Translations under genes and position numbers: made by a program
Notes under the pieces: model-generated
What the model was told of the DNA's origin: nothing
Seen by the model: only the letters and a program-made list of their open reading frames with translations
The model's database searches: none
Assembly (NCBI GenBank): GCA_021396245.1
Contig: WNYE01000032.1
Span: 248,001-312,000, forward strand
Reading direction: 5' to 3'
From: Sporothrix humicola
Taxonomy: Eukaryota; Ascomycota; Sordariomycetes; Ophiostomatales; Ophiostomataceae
Length of the DNA stretch: 64,000 bases
In this document: one piece after another, positions 1 through 9,630 of the stretch
Layout: every line of letters begins with the position of its first letter
Numbering within the stretch: position 1 is the stretch's first letter

Positions 1-1461
1 AGCCCGAGCGCTTCGAGCGTCTAGGTGCCAAGATCCCCCGCGGTGCCATCCTGTCGGGTCCTCCCGGTACCGGTAAAACGCTGCTGGCCAAGGCCACGGC
101 CGGCGAGTCGGGCGTGCCCTTCTTCAGTGTCAGCGGTTCCGAGTTCGTGGAGATGTTTGTCGGTGTCGGTGCGTCGCGTGTGCGCGATCTGTTTGCGACA
201 GCTCGCAAGAGCGCGCCGTGCATTGTCTTTATTGACGAAATCGACGCCATTGGTCGCTCGCGTGGCGACGGCAAGTTCAGCTCTGGCGGCAACGACGAGC
301 GCGAAGCCACCCTGAACCAGATTCTCACGGAGATGGACGGCTTCAACACGTCTGAGCAGGTCGTCGTCCTCGCCGGTACCAACAGACCCGACATTCTCGA
401 CAAGGCGCTGATGCGTCCTGGTCGTTTCGATCGTCACATCAACATCGACCGCCCCACGATGAAGGGCCGCCAGGACATCTTCCGTGTCTACCTCGCCAAG
501 ATCGTCACCTCGGAAGACATTGACTACCTCGTCGGTCGTCTGGCTGCGCTGACGCCCGGTTTCGCTGGTGCCGACATTGCCAACGCCGTCAACGAGGCAG
601 CCCTTGTTGGTAGGTTTTTATCCCTTTCGATTTGCTCCCTTTTTCTCTGATTTTCATTTCCTAACCTCGTGTTCGTGTCTAGCCGCCCGTGTCAACGCTC
701 AAACCGTCGAGATGACCCACTTCGAACAGGCCATTGAGCGTGTCGTCGGTGGTCTCGAGCGCAAGTCCCTCGTCCTCGGCCCCCAGGAGAAGCGCACCGT
801 CGCCTACCACGAGGCTGGCCATGCCATCTGCGGCTGGTACTTTGAGTATGCCGACCCGCTGCTCAAGGTCTCCATCATCCCCCGTGGCCAGGGCGCTCTG
901 GGTTACGCCCAGTACCTGCCCGTCGGCGACGCCTATCTGATGAACGTCAAGCAGCTCATGGACCGCATGGCCATGACGCTTGGCGGCCGTATCTCGGAGG
1001 AGCTGCACTTTGACACTGTGACGACGGGCGCCAGCGACGATTTCAAGAAGGTTACCCGCATGGCCACCACGATGGTCACTGAGTGGGGCATGTCCGACAA
1101 GGTCGGCCCGCTGCACTTCCGCCAGGACGACCAGAACCAGTTCCAGAAGCCGTTTGCCGAGTCCACCGCCCAAACCATTGACGCCGAGGTCCGCCGCATC
1201 GTCGATGCTGCCTACAAACAGTGCAAGGACCTGCTGACTTCCCGCAAGAAGGAGATTGGCCTCGTCGCCGAGGAGCTGTTGCTCAAGGAGATGCTGACCC
1301 GCGACGATCTCGTCCGTCTCCTAGGCCCCCGCCCCTTCCCCGAGAAGGACGAGTTCTCCAAGTACTTCAACAACGATGCGCCGCCACCGTTCCAGGGCGA
1401 GAGCACCGACACTGTGCTTGGCGACGGCCCATCACCGTCTCCGGCCTTCAAGAAGCTGTAG
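1..1461 (+). CDS. Mitochondrial m-AAA protease subunit (FtsH/Afg3/Yta12 family), 5' partial
   Basis: This is an ATP-dependent zinc metalloprotease of the inner mitochondrial membrane with its active site facing the matrix; it degrades misfolded membrane proteins and matures some imported ones. The gene is cut by the left window edge, so the targeting peptide, transmembrane segments and start of the AAA domain are missing. Visible exons are 1-609 and 683-1461. The 73-nt intron has GT-AG ends and splits an Ala codon in phase 1. About 461 residues remain. Motifs in order are Walker A GPPGTGKT, Walker B IVFIDEIDAIG, a second region of homology ending RPGRFDR, the zinc site HEAGH, and TTGASDD carrying the expected third metal ligand. 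The text around HEAGH (DPLLKVSIIPRG) is typical of m-AAA rather than i-AAA proteins. I cannot tell the Afg3/Yta10 from the Yta12 paralogue. Confidence 0.95.
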
Positions 1462-4276
1462 GAGCCACGCTGCATTCTCTTTTCATTTTCATTCATAATG
1501 TTCATTTCCTTTTCGTCTTTCCTATGTTTATAAAATCCCCATTCTTCTCTCTCTTTGTCTAAAAAGAATACGCATGTATATTGGGCCACGATCTCACTCC
1601 ATAGTTTTTGTGTGTTGGACTCTCATTCGGGGTGGAGGCGTTTTGATTTCTTTTACTTTGTTTTTCTTCCATCAAGTTTCTGTTGTGCTTTTCATATGTT
1701 TTTCCTCTTTCATAAAAGCCACAGCACACACCAAAAAAATAAGAAAACCACTTCAATATTCATTGGCATCAAAGGAGATCATCGGGTTGAGGTCGGTAGG
1801 AATAGGCCATGGATGATAAGCACTCTACTCTGTTCTTTTTGGCATTTGTTTTTCTTTTCATAGACGGACGGAATCAGAGGACTGGGCAGTCTATCGACGA
1901 ACGACTGTAAATATGTACAACACGGTATATACACATTCAACTTTATGGTCTTGCATTTGCTTTACTTAACATAAGTGACGATACATTCTTCAACGATCAC
2001 CATGTTGACCTCGATGCTTTTGGCAGGCTCTCAACGATAGCAACCGTTGTCACTCTGGGTGTGTCCTGTTCCAATTATTATTTATATAATTTAGTAATTC
2101 ATTTGAATTTCCATTTTCAAGGAATCGTTTTCTTTCTTTCCTTCCTTCTTTTCCTCTTTTTTTTTTCAAAAATAAAAGATGCCCGCCAATACGCCCCCAA
2201 CACCCTTGCAAGTCCCTACCTCCATATCATAACTCCGCGTCTGTGCCGCTCACATGCATACCACTCTGCGTCTTCTCCAGGAAGGAGGTTCTCGCCGCCC
2301 CAATCACCATCTGCCGGTTGTTTGTCAGATAAGCGTCTGTCGAAAATGACCCAGAATGGCAGGAAAAGGGCAAAAAAGAATCCAACGGTAGGATTTTCCA
2401 AGGATCCCAAATGAGGAGTATGTCGTAGCGAGCCACCTTCTCTTGGCCGTCCCCGTCTCTCTCTCCATACTCTTTTGTTTTATTTGATGTTCTTCGTTAC
2501 CTCCATTTCTCTCGTCGTAACATCTCGCATTTTATTGTCCGTTTCCACGACCGACATTACCGGCATTCGCACAGCCAATAATCACACCGAGAAAAAGAAC
2601 AAGCCTTTTTCACCAACCCATGCACTGCAACTGTAAGAGGCAGCGAGAATAACGCAAAAAATAACGGTCGAACATCTCAGCATCACATCGTCTCATTTTA
2701 TCGTCGTTTTTTCTTCTTCTTTGCTTTCCTTTTTTCCCCAGTCTCGGAATTTCCTCTTTTGGCGAGCCATGCGCTCCCCCCTAGGGTCAAACTGATCAAG
2801 CTGATCATTTCAGCAATCAAGATGACTGAACACTGACTGGACAACTGGGCCTGGCCTGTAGTTATGCCGAGGAGAAATACCGGGGAAGACGAGGGGGTAG
2901 TGGATCTGCCGTATAAGTTAGCCCACTAAAGGATAAAAGACGGAGTCTGGAAGAGCTAAAAACGCACGGCCGAGACGACGCACTTGGACGACGTAATGAG
3001 ATATGATCCCAGCACCCAAAAGGAAAGCAAACAAATATGGGGTAAGGGTGAGGGGGCCGGAGACAAAATAAAGTAAAATAACAGTAAAATAAAAATGCAC
3101 CGTTAGTGAAGCTCAGAAAAGCTGGGACGTGAAAAAGAGCGAAGAGCATGCAGAAAGAGGAAGGTCGAAGCCTGATCTTACTGTGTATTCTGCCATTGGA
3201 GCTGCATTATTGCTGGTTCGCTGCAACGCTCCCTTTTCGTGTCCCATGATCGGCATGACTTGCTGTCAGAGTGCACGGTTCTTTTGTTTCTTGCTTTTGA
3301 AATTCATGGTAGGATTTCAAGCGTGGAGTTTGGGCAGCTCCTCCAAAGCACCGGACTCCGTTCCTCGCACTTTATTTCGACGACAAGTCTCGGCGCCGTA
3401 CATCGCCTCAGCGGTGTGCCGGTGATGTACATCTTACACTTGTATGGGGTACCTCCGCCCTCGACGTCCTCGTCGCTCCTCAGTCTCCTCACATCTCCTC
3501 AACCTCCTCCCCTTGGCAGATCGCCGCCGCGTCTTAGTTCTCCACAGTCTTTCGATTTTGCGTGTCTTCAGGTGTTTTCTGTGTTTTTCTGTGTCTTTTT
3601 GTCTCGTTTTTTACTCCGTTTTTTCCCTTCTCTTTTCCTTCGTTTATCCTTCTTTCCCAGGATCCGATGACTGACTCCGCATACGTGGTCCCTTTTGAAG
3701 TATACCATCGAGTCATCGTGGCCCTTGTAGCCTATGTTGCCTGACATATCCGAGTTGCCCTGCCTGGTTGTTGTCCTTCCTGTTCTGTACCTGTAAACGA
3801 CTGCGAGATGGCCGTCGTCGTTGTAGAGCAGCGTCGCAAGAGGCGTAAAACTGGGACATGGGGAGGCGTCTGTGCCCCGTTCGAACCTCAAGACCCCAAT
3901 TGTTAGTGACGGGTGACTGTGGTGGCTATAAAGTTAATACACGGCGCATATTGCCTCTTGTGTCCCTCACTCGGCATATCTTTGTGTCTGTTGTGTCTCT
4001 CGTGTCTCTTTTGTCCCACGGCCCAGTCGAGCCCCTTCCCTTCCATCCCACCTGCTGCCCACGAGCTCCCCCTCCATATCAACCATCCTGTCCCGTCACT
4101 GCATATACAGCCAAGCTTTTGGCCACTTCTCTCCCGAGCCTCTTGTCTTGGACTCTCTTGTCATCTTGCACTCCCAAATTTTGACAAACTTCATAGGACA
4201 AGCTTTGTGGCTTGTCTCTTCTCATCATCTCATCGTCCCATCATCCTAAACTATTTCCAAACAACAAAATACCAAC
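1462..4276. other. 2.8-kb intergenic region with possible coding remnants
   Basis: This lies between two same-strand genes. The first 600 bases are AT-rich and T-rich, as expected for a 3' untranslated region. The last 350 bases (about 3930-4276) are rich in C and T on the plus strand, as expected for the promoter and leader of the transporter. Two internal patches read like protein but match nothing I recognise: a minus-strand stretch ending at 2227, and a stretch at about 3660-3906 that is open on both strands. Both are listed as findings. No complete gene can be supported. Confidence 0.5.
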
Positions 4277-5869
4277 ATGGCGGACCACGCCGCCGCTGAC
4301 CGCGACGTCGAGCACGTCGACCCTGATCTCGACCACGACCATGACCATGATCCTGCCGACGAAAAGACGGCTGCCGAGGCCGTCAAGGCCGCTGGTGGAC
4401 TGCGCACCGTGGACGCCGGCCTCGAGGCTGACCAGGTCGTTCTGGCTATGGATAAGGAGCGCGAGGCACGCATCCTGCGCAAGGTCGACTGGCGCCTCGT
4501 GCCACTTCTGTCCTTCCTGTACCTCATCGGCTATGTCGACCGCAGTAACATTGGCAACGCCAAGATTGCCGGCATGGCCGACGACCTCAAGCTGCAGGGA
4601 CTCATGTACAACACGGCGTTGACGCTCTTCTTTGTGCCGTACGGTCTGTTTGAGGTTCCGAGTAACATTGTCCTCAAGCTAATCCGCCCGTCCGTCTGGA
4701 TCTCTATCCTGCTGTTCAGCTGGGGCCTTGTCATGACGCTTATGGGCATTGTCAAGAGCGCCCAGGGCCTCTATGCGGCCCGCTTCTTCTTGGGTTTCGC
4801 CGAGGCCGGCTTTTTTCCCGCTTCGACGTTCCTGCTAACCATCTGGTACAAACGGTACGAGGTGCAGCGCCGCATGGCCGTCTTCTATGCTGCTGCCTCG
4901 CTCGCCGGTGCCTTCAGCGGTCTGCTGGCCTTTGGCATCCAGCACATGAAGGGCATCGCCGGTCTCAATGGCTGGAACTGGATCTTTATCCTCGAAGGCA
5001 TCGTCCCCGTCGTCATGTCCTTTGTCGTCTGGAAGATCCTGCCCGACAGCCCCGAGACGGCCAGCTTCCTGACCAACGAGGAAAAGGAGTTCATCATCAA
5101 CCGCCTGGCGCTCGAGACGGGCACTGGCCGCGGCCGCGTCACCAACTCCGACCCCATCCGCTGGCACCACGTCGTCGAGGGTTTCTCCGACTGGCGCATC
5201 TGGTGCGGCGTCATCTGCTTCTGGGCCTGCACCATTGGCACCTATGGCTTCTCGGCCACCGCGCCCACCATTATCCTGCAGATGGGCTACGAGAGCACCG
5301 ACGCCCAGCTCATGACCGTGCCCATCTATGTCTTTGCCCTCATCTTGGTTGTTGTCTTTGCCTGGCTCAGCGACCGCATGCAGCAGCGCACGCCCTTTAT
5401 CATAGCCGGCTTCGCTCTTGCCAGTGTCGGTCTGATTGCCGAGCTTGCCATCCCGCACCCTCGCATGACCGGCGTCTCGTACTTCTTCCTATACCTGATC
5501 GCCGGTGGCCTGTTCTCGCCGTTTATGTGCCTCGTCTGTCTCATCGGCAACAACTTGGCGCCCAGCAGCAAGCGTGCCGTCGGAATGGCCGTGCTCATTT
5601 CGGTCGGCAATCTCGGCGGCATCTGCGGCAGCAACATTTTCTTGGCCAAGCAGGCACCTCGCTACCAGGCCGGCTATGGTACCTGTCTCGGCATCTGCAT
5701 CGCCGGCATCATCGCCGCCTATGTTCTCCGTGTTGCCTATGACCGCGAGAACAAGCGTCGCGACGCCATCGTCGAGAGCCACACCGAGGAGCAGCTCCGC
5801 GCCCAGTACACCGAGCAGCAGCTTCTGGATCTCGGTGACCAGAGCGTCTACTTCCGGTACACTCTGTAG
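4277..5869 (+). CDS. MFS transporter, anion:cation symporter family (Dal5/Tna1-like)
   Basis: A 530-residue single-exon membrane transporter. The conserved start of the first membrane segment, LVPLLSFLYLIGYVDRSNIG, with GNAKIAGM after it, is the hallmark of the fungal anion:cation symporter family, which takes up small organic anions such as allantoate, nicotinate, pantothenate or biotin precursors. Further family features are the RFFLGFAEAGFFP segment and WNWIFILEGI. The hydropathy of the translation fits 12 membrane segments with a central cytoplasmic loop (DSPETASFL...). The start ATG has a good context (caacATGG) and follows a CT-rich leader. The N-terminus is unusual in being rich in Asp and His (DHDHDHD near residues 18-24). 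The substrate cannot be assigned from sequence alone. The 3' flank carries a 20-nt match to the tRNA-Ala D arm. Confidence 0.93.
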   Translation: MADHAAADRDVEHVDPDLDHDHDHDPADEKTAAEAVKAAGGLRTVDAGLEADQVVLAMDKEREARILRKVDWRLVPLLSFLYLIGYVDRSNIGNAKIAGMADDLKLQGLMYNTALTLFFVPYGLFEVPSNIVLKLIRPSVWISILLFSWGLVMTLMGIVKSAQGLYAARFFLGFAEAGFFPASTFLLTIWYKRYEVQRRMAVFYAAASLAGAFSGLLAFGIQHMKGIAGLNGWNWIFILEGIVPVVMSFVVWKILPDSPETASFLTNEEKEFIINRLALETGTGRGRVTNSDPIRWHHVVEGFSDWRIWCGVICFWACTIGTYGFSATAPTIILQMGYESTDAQLMTVPIYVFALILVVVFAWLSDRMQQRTPFIIAGFALASVGLIAELAIPHPRMTGVSYFFLYLIAGGLFSPFMCLVCLIGNNLAPSSKRAVGMAVLISVGNLGGICGSNIFLAKQAPRYQAGYGTCLGICIAGIIAAYVLRVAYDRENKRRDAIVESHTEEQLRAQYTEQQLLDLGDQSVYFRYTL

Positions 5870-6986
5870 GGAGGATGCGACTTGTTTGCTTGGCTTGCTG
5901 GAACTCAAGTGTTGGAATCGATCAAAGGATAGTCGGAAGGCATGTTGTGGTTTAGTGGTATAATATACCACCGGCGAGTGTTTGTTACTGTCGGTGACAT
6001 ATTGGTATGGTATCTTAGCTATAGAGAATACAGTGATTTTGAGCAGTTATGGCCTGACCAAACATAAACATATCGGCGACAATGGAAGGAGTGGCCGTTG
6101 ATCCTTCCATTATTTTGCCCGCTCCTTCTTCAATTGATAGTGGTCGAGATTGGAAGGAACAAAAGAAGGAAGGAGGTCAAAGTCATCTCCTCGGCCCAAC
6201 CCCCGGCTCCGTTCCACCTTCACGAGGGCCACGCCCGATGCTGGCCGCTGTCATATCGGATACCCGAAAAATGCCGGGAGCGAGCTGTCCTTGCACTTTG
6301 TAAATGCTGTCGACAATACGGAAATAGAGGATTGTCTCCAATCCAGATCTGTATCGGTCTTGTCTCATTCGTGCTGCCAGGCCGAGGTACGGACCCACTT
6401 TGAGGTTCAGCTTTCGTGGGGGGAAGGAGTGGAAAAGGCAGTAGCTTTGGAGCTTTTGTTGGAGAAAATCCGGGGAAAGCGCGGATCAAGGCCGCTATCG
6501 CCCCTTCCCCTGCAAACAACCCAAATCCAAACAACAGCAACTCGGCAAACTTCTCCTCAGTTGTGTGCGGAAGGAACGGAGGAGGGGGACAAGACAAGAT
6601 GGGAGAGGAGCAAAGAGAAAGCGGAGACAACAAATGGAAGGAAAGAGCAATGGAATGACTTCATAAAGGGGCATTTGTGCAAATTTTGGAAATCTCCAGA
6701 AATCCTCCTCAATTGACGACTCTTCCAAGACAACAGACACGGAATCAATCCCCACGTTCGTCAACTAACAGCCGACACGGCAGATCAAGAGTGTTCTGCC
6801 GTTGGCCCTCAGATACCTGCTCCTGTGCAACTGCGAAGCCCCGCAGCCGCCGACTTCTCCGCAGGACTTTTCGTCGTGAAACCGAAATTGTTGTCCCCTT
6901 TACTTTGCCTTTACTTTGAGTTCTTCTTTGGCTACGTTTCTCTCATTCCCCTCTCTCAAACTGTCATTCAATCGCAGAGCACAATC
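5870..6986. other. Intergenic region upstream of acetoacetyl-CoA synthetase
   Basis: 1.1 kb holding the 3' flank of the transporter and the promoter and leader of the next gene. It contains the sequence TTGTGGTTTAGTGGTATAAT at 5945-5964, identical to part of the tRNA-Ala gene further right. CCTCGG occurs at 6189-6194 and its inverse CCGAGG at 6382-6387. The final 100 bases are pyrimidine-rich. No further gene was seen. Confidence 0.6.
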
Positions 6987-9292
6987 ATGGCCGCATCACA
7001 GATCCAGGAGCTTCCGCGGAAGCTCTGGGAGCATTCTGATCCCAAGAGCACGGAGATGTACAAGTTTATGCAAACGGTCAATCGCAAGCATGGTCTGAAT
7101 CTGAAGGTTTGTGTCTCCCAGATCTCACCCATTTCTCGCCGTCAGCACTGTATTTGACGAACTACTTGGCAGCGATAAGGCACTAATACACACTGTTATC
7201 TTAGACATTTGCCGAACTTCACAAGTTCTCCGTCACGCGTCGTGCCGACTTCTGGTCCATGCTCTTCAACGATGCCAACCTGATTCACGAGGGCTCTTAC
7301 ACCCGCGCTGTCGACGAGGCGGCGCCCATTGACGCCGTCCCGCGCTGGTTTGACGGCGTGCGCCTCAATTTTGCGGAGAACATGCTCTACAGACGCTCGC
7401 GGGCACCAGGTGCCGGTCCCAGCAAATGCGATACCACTGGCAAGGAGGACGACCGCATTGCCGTCACCGAAGTCCGCGAGGGCGCCACCCTGGAGCACAC
7501 GCGCCATGTGACGTGGGGTGAGCTGCGGCGCCGAGCTGCCCAGCTAGCGGCTGCCATGGCCACGCATGCCGGCGTCAAGCGTGGCGATCGTGTTGTCGTG
7601 GTGGGTGCTAACAGCGTCGAGACCATGCTTGTCTGGCTGGCCACCTGTTGGCTCGGCGGTCTGTTCAGCAGCAGCTCAACTGATATGGGCGCCAGTGGCA
7701 TTCTACAGCGCACAGTGCAGATCAACCCCAAGCTGCTGTTCATGGACGACGTTGCTGTCTACAACGGCAAGACGACGGATCTGCGGTCCAAGATGTCCGA
7801 GGTCGTGCGTGGACTGCGGGCCGAGTGCAGCGCTTTTGCGGGCGCCATTGCTATTCCTCGCTTCACTGATCCTCGCGATCTGTCTGGTCTCGACGCTACC
7901 TGCTGGGTGGACTTTGTCGGCAAAGCCGTCGACCTCCCGCCACCGCCTTTCACCCGCGTCGACTTTGCCGACCCGTTCCTGATCTGCTTCTCGTCTGGCA
8001 CCACTGGCACGCCCAAGGCCATTGTCCACTCCGTGGGCGGTCTGTTGATCAACTACTACAAGGAGGCCGTCTTACACGAGGAAATGAGTCCAGATTCCGT
8101 CACGTTGCAATTTACAACAGTTGGTTGGATCATGTACGTGGCAACGGTCGGTGTGCTAGTCTTTGGCTGCCGCACGATTCTGTACGACGGCTCGCCCTTC
8201 CAGCCTGACCCAGCTGTTTTGGTGCGCCTCGCAGCCCGTGAACGTGTCACCAAACTCGGTCTCAGTCCCCGCTGGATGCTCGAGATGGTCCGTCACAACA
8301 TTGCGCCGCGCGAAATCGCCGATTTGTCTGCCTTGAGAGTCGTCACATGTACCGGCATGGTCCTGTCGCAAGAACTGCAAAACTGGTTCTACGACAAGGC
8401 CTTTGACCCCAAGGTCCACCTGGCCAACATTTCTGGTGGCACAGATATTGCAGGCTGCTTCGGCATCTGCAACCCCCTGACACCCGTCTATGTTGGCGGT
8501 GCACAGGGACAAAGCCTGGGTGTCGATGTGCGCCTCTTTGACACGGCCTCAGACCCTGAGAGCAAGGGCTCCGAGTATCTCAAGGGCGTTCAAGTCCCAA
8601 GTGGCGAGCCCGGCGAGCTTGTGGCTGTCAGCTCGATCCCCAACGTCCCCTGCTTCTTCTGGAACGACAAGGGCAGTGGCCGTGTCGAGATGGACGCCAA
8701 GGGCACCATGGTCCTGCACACAAACCGCCCAGCTGCACCTGAAGGTTCACGCTTCCACGACGCCTACTTTGGCCGTTTCCGCCACGTCTGGGCCCACGGC
8801 GACTTTTGCTCGATCCACCCGGTCACGGGCGCGCTCGATTTCCTCGGCCGTGCCGACGGTGTGCTGAACCCGTCAGGTGTCCGTTTCGGCTCAGCTGAAA
8901 TCTACGCTGTGCTCGAACGCAACTTTTCCGACCGCGTAGCCGACTCGCTCTGTGTGGGCCAGCGGAGACCGGGCCGTGACGGCGATGAGTCGGTCCTGCT
9001 GTTCCTGCTGATGAAGCCAGGTCAGTCGCTCGACTCGAAATTGGAGGCCGAAATCCGCAGCGCCATCGCACGCGACCTGTCGAAGCGCCATGTCCCCAAG
9101 TACATTTTCACGACACCGGCAATCCCGACGACAATCAACATGAAAAAGGTCGAGCTGCCGGTCAAGCGTATTGTCTCGGGCGAGCGCATCACAACCAGTG
9201 GCACGCTGGCCAACCCGGAGAGTCTCGACTACTTTTACCCCTTTGCCGAGATCGAGCAGGTCGTTGCCAATATGCCCAAAGCGAAGCTATAG
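6987..9292 (+). CDS. Acetoacetyl-CoA synthetase (acetoacetate-CoA ligase)
   Basis: Predicted to activate acetoacetate to acetoacetyl-CoA using ATP and CoA (EC 6.2.1.16), feeding ketone-body or leucine-derived carbon into sterol and acetyl-CoA metabolism in the cytosol. Exons are 6987-7106 and 7205-9292, giving about 735 residues. The 98-nt phase-0 intron has GT-AG ends, and the join reads GLNLK-TFAELHKFSV, matching the family's N-terminal ACAS_N region. Diagnostic motifs are FSSGTTGTPKAIVHSVGG (adenylate-binding loop, about residues 300-315), TTVGWIMY, LYDGSPF, HGDFCSIHP and LNPSGVRFGSAEIY (about 594-607). A Lys-rich C-terminal motif, NMKKVELPVK, near residue 684 holds the likely catalytic lysine. 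Length and motif order fit acetoacetyl-CoA rather than acetyl-CoA synthetases. The start ATG at 6987 follows a pyrimidine-rich leader. Confidence 0.95.
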
Positions 9293-9630
9293 ATGGGGTA
9301 TTGGGCAATTTCACTTTTAGCTAAGATCTAATTTCTGCCATGTACAGCAAAGCAGCTTTGATTTTGAGTTTATAAAACAAAACTAGATATTACGTAAAAC
9401 CTCCTTGCTCGCATAACCCTCAGACCCGTAACGCAATGCAAAATATGATATGAATGATCCCGTGTTCCCTTGTTGACGCCGTCCTCATGCCGTCCCTTTT
9501 TCGTCCCTCATAAATGCTCTTCCTAGCTCATGCATGCCGTCGTAATGCCCCAAGTGATGCAACTGTCGCTCACAAAGAAGAAAGACATAGTGGTACAAAA
9601 AAAACGCTACCTCTCCCTCCCGCCCATCAC
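9293..9630. other. Short convergent intergenic region
   Basis: The 338 bases between the stop codons of two convergent genes are AT-rich at the left end and presumably hold both 3' untranslated regions. Nothing else was seen. Confidence 0.6.

Noticed and set aside
3879..3887. B-box-like GGTTCGAAC on the minus strand
   Set aside because: The flanking bases do not form a T-arm stem, and there is no acceptor or anticodon stem, so it is not a tRNA.
4835..5458. 207-codon minus-strand frame opposite the symporter gene
   Set aside because: Antisense shadow rich in Asp/Gly/Ala, as expected from the sense codons; no domain.
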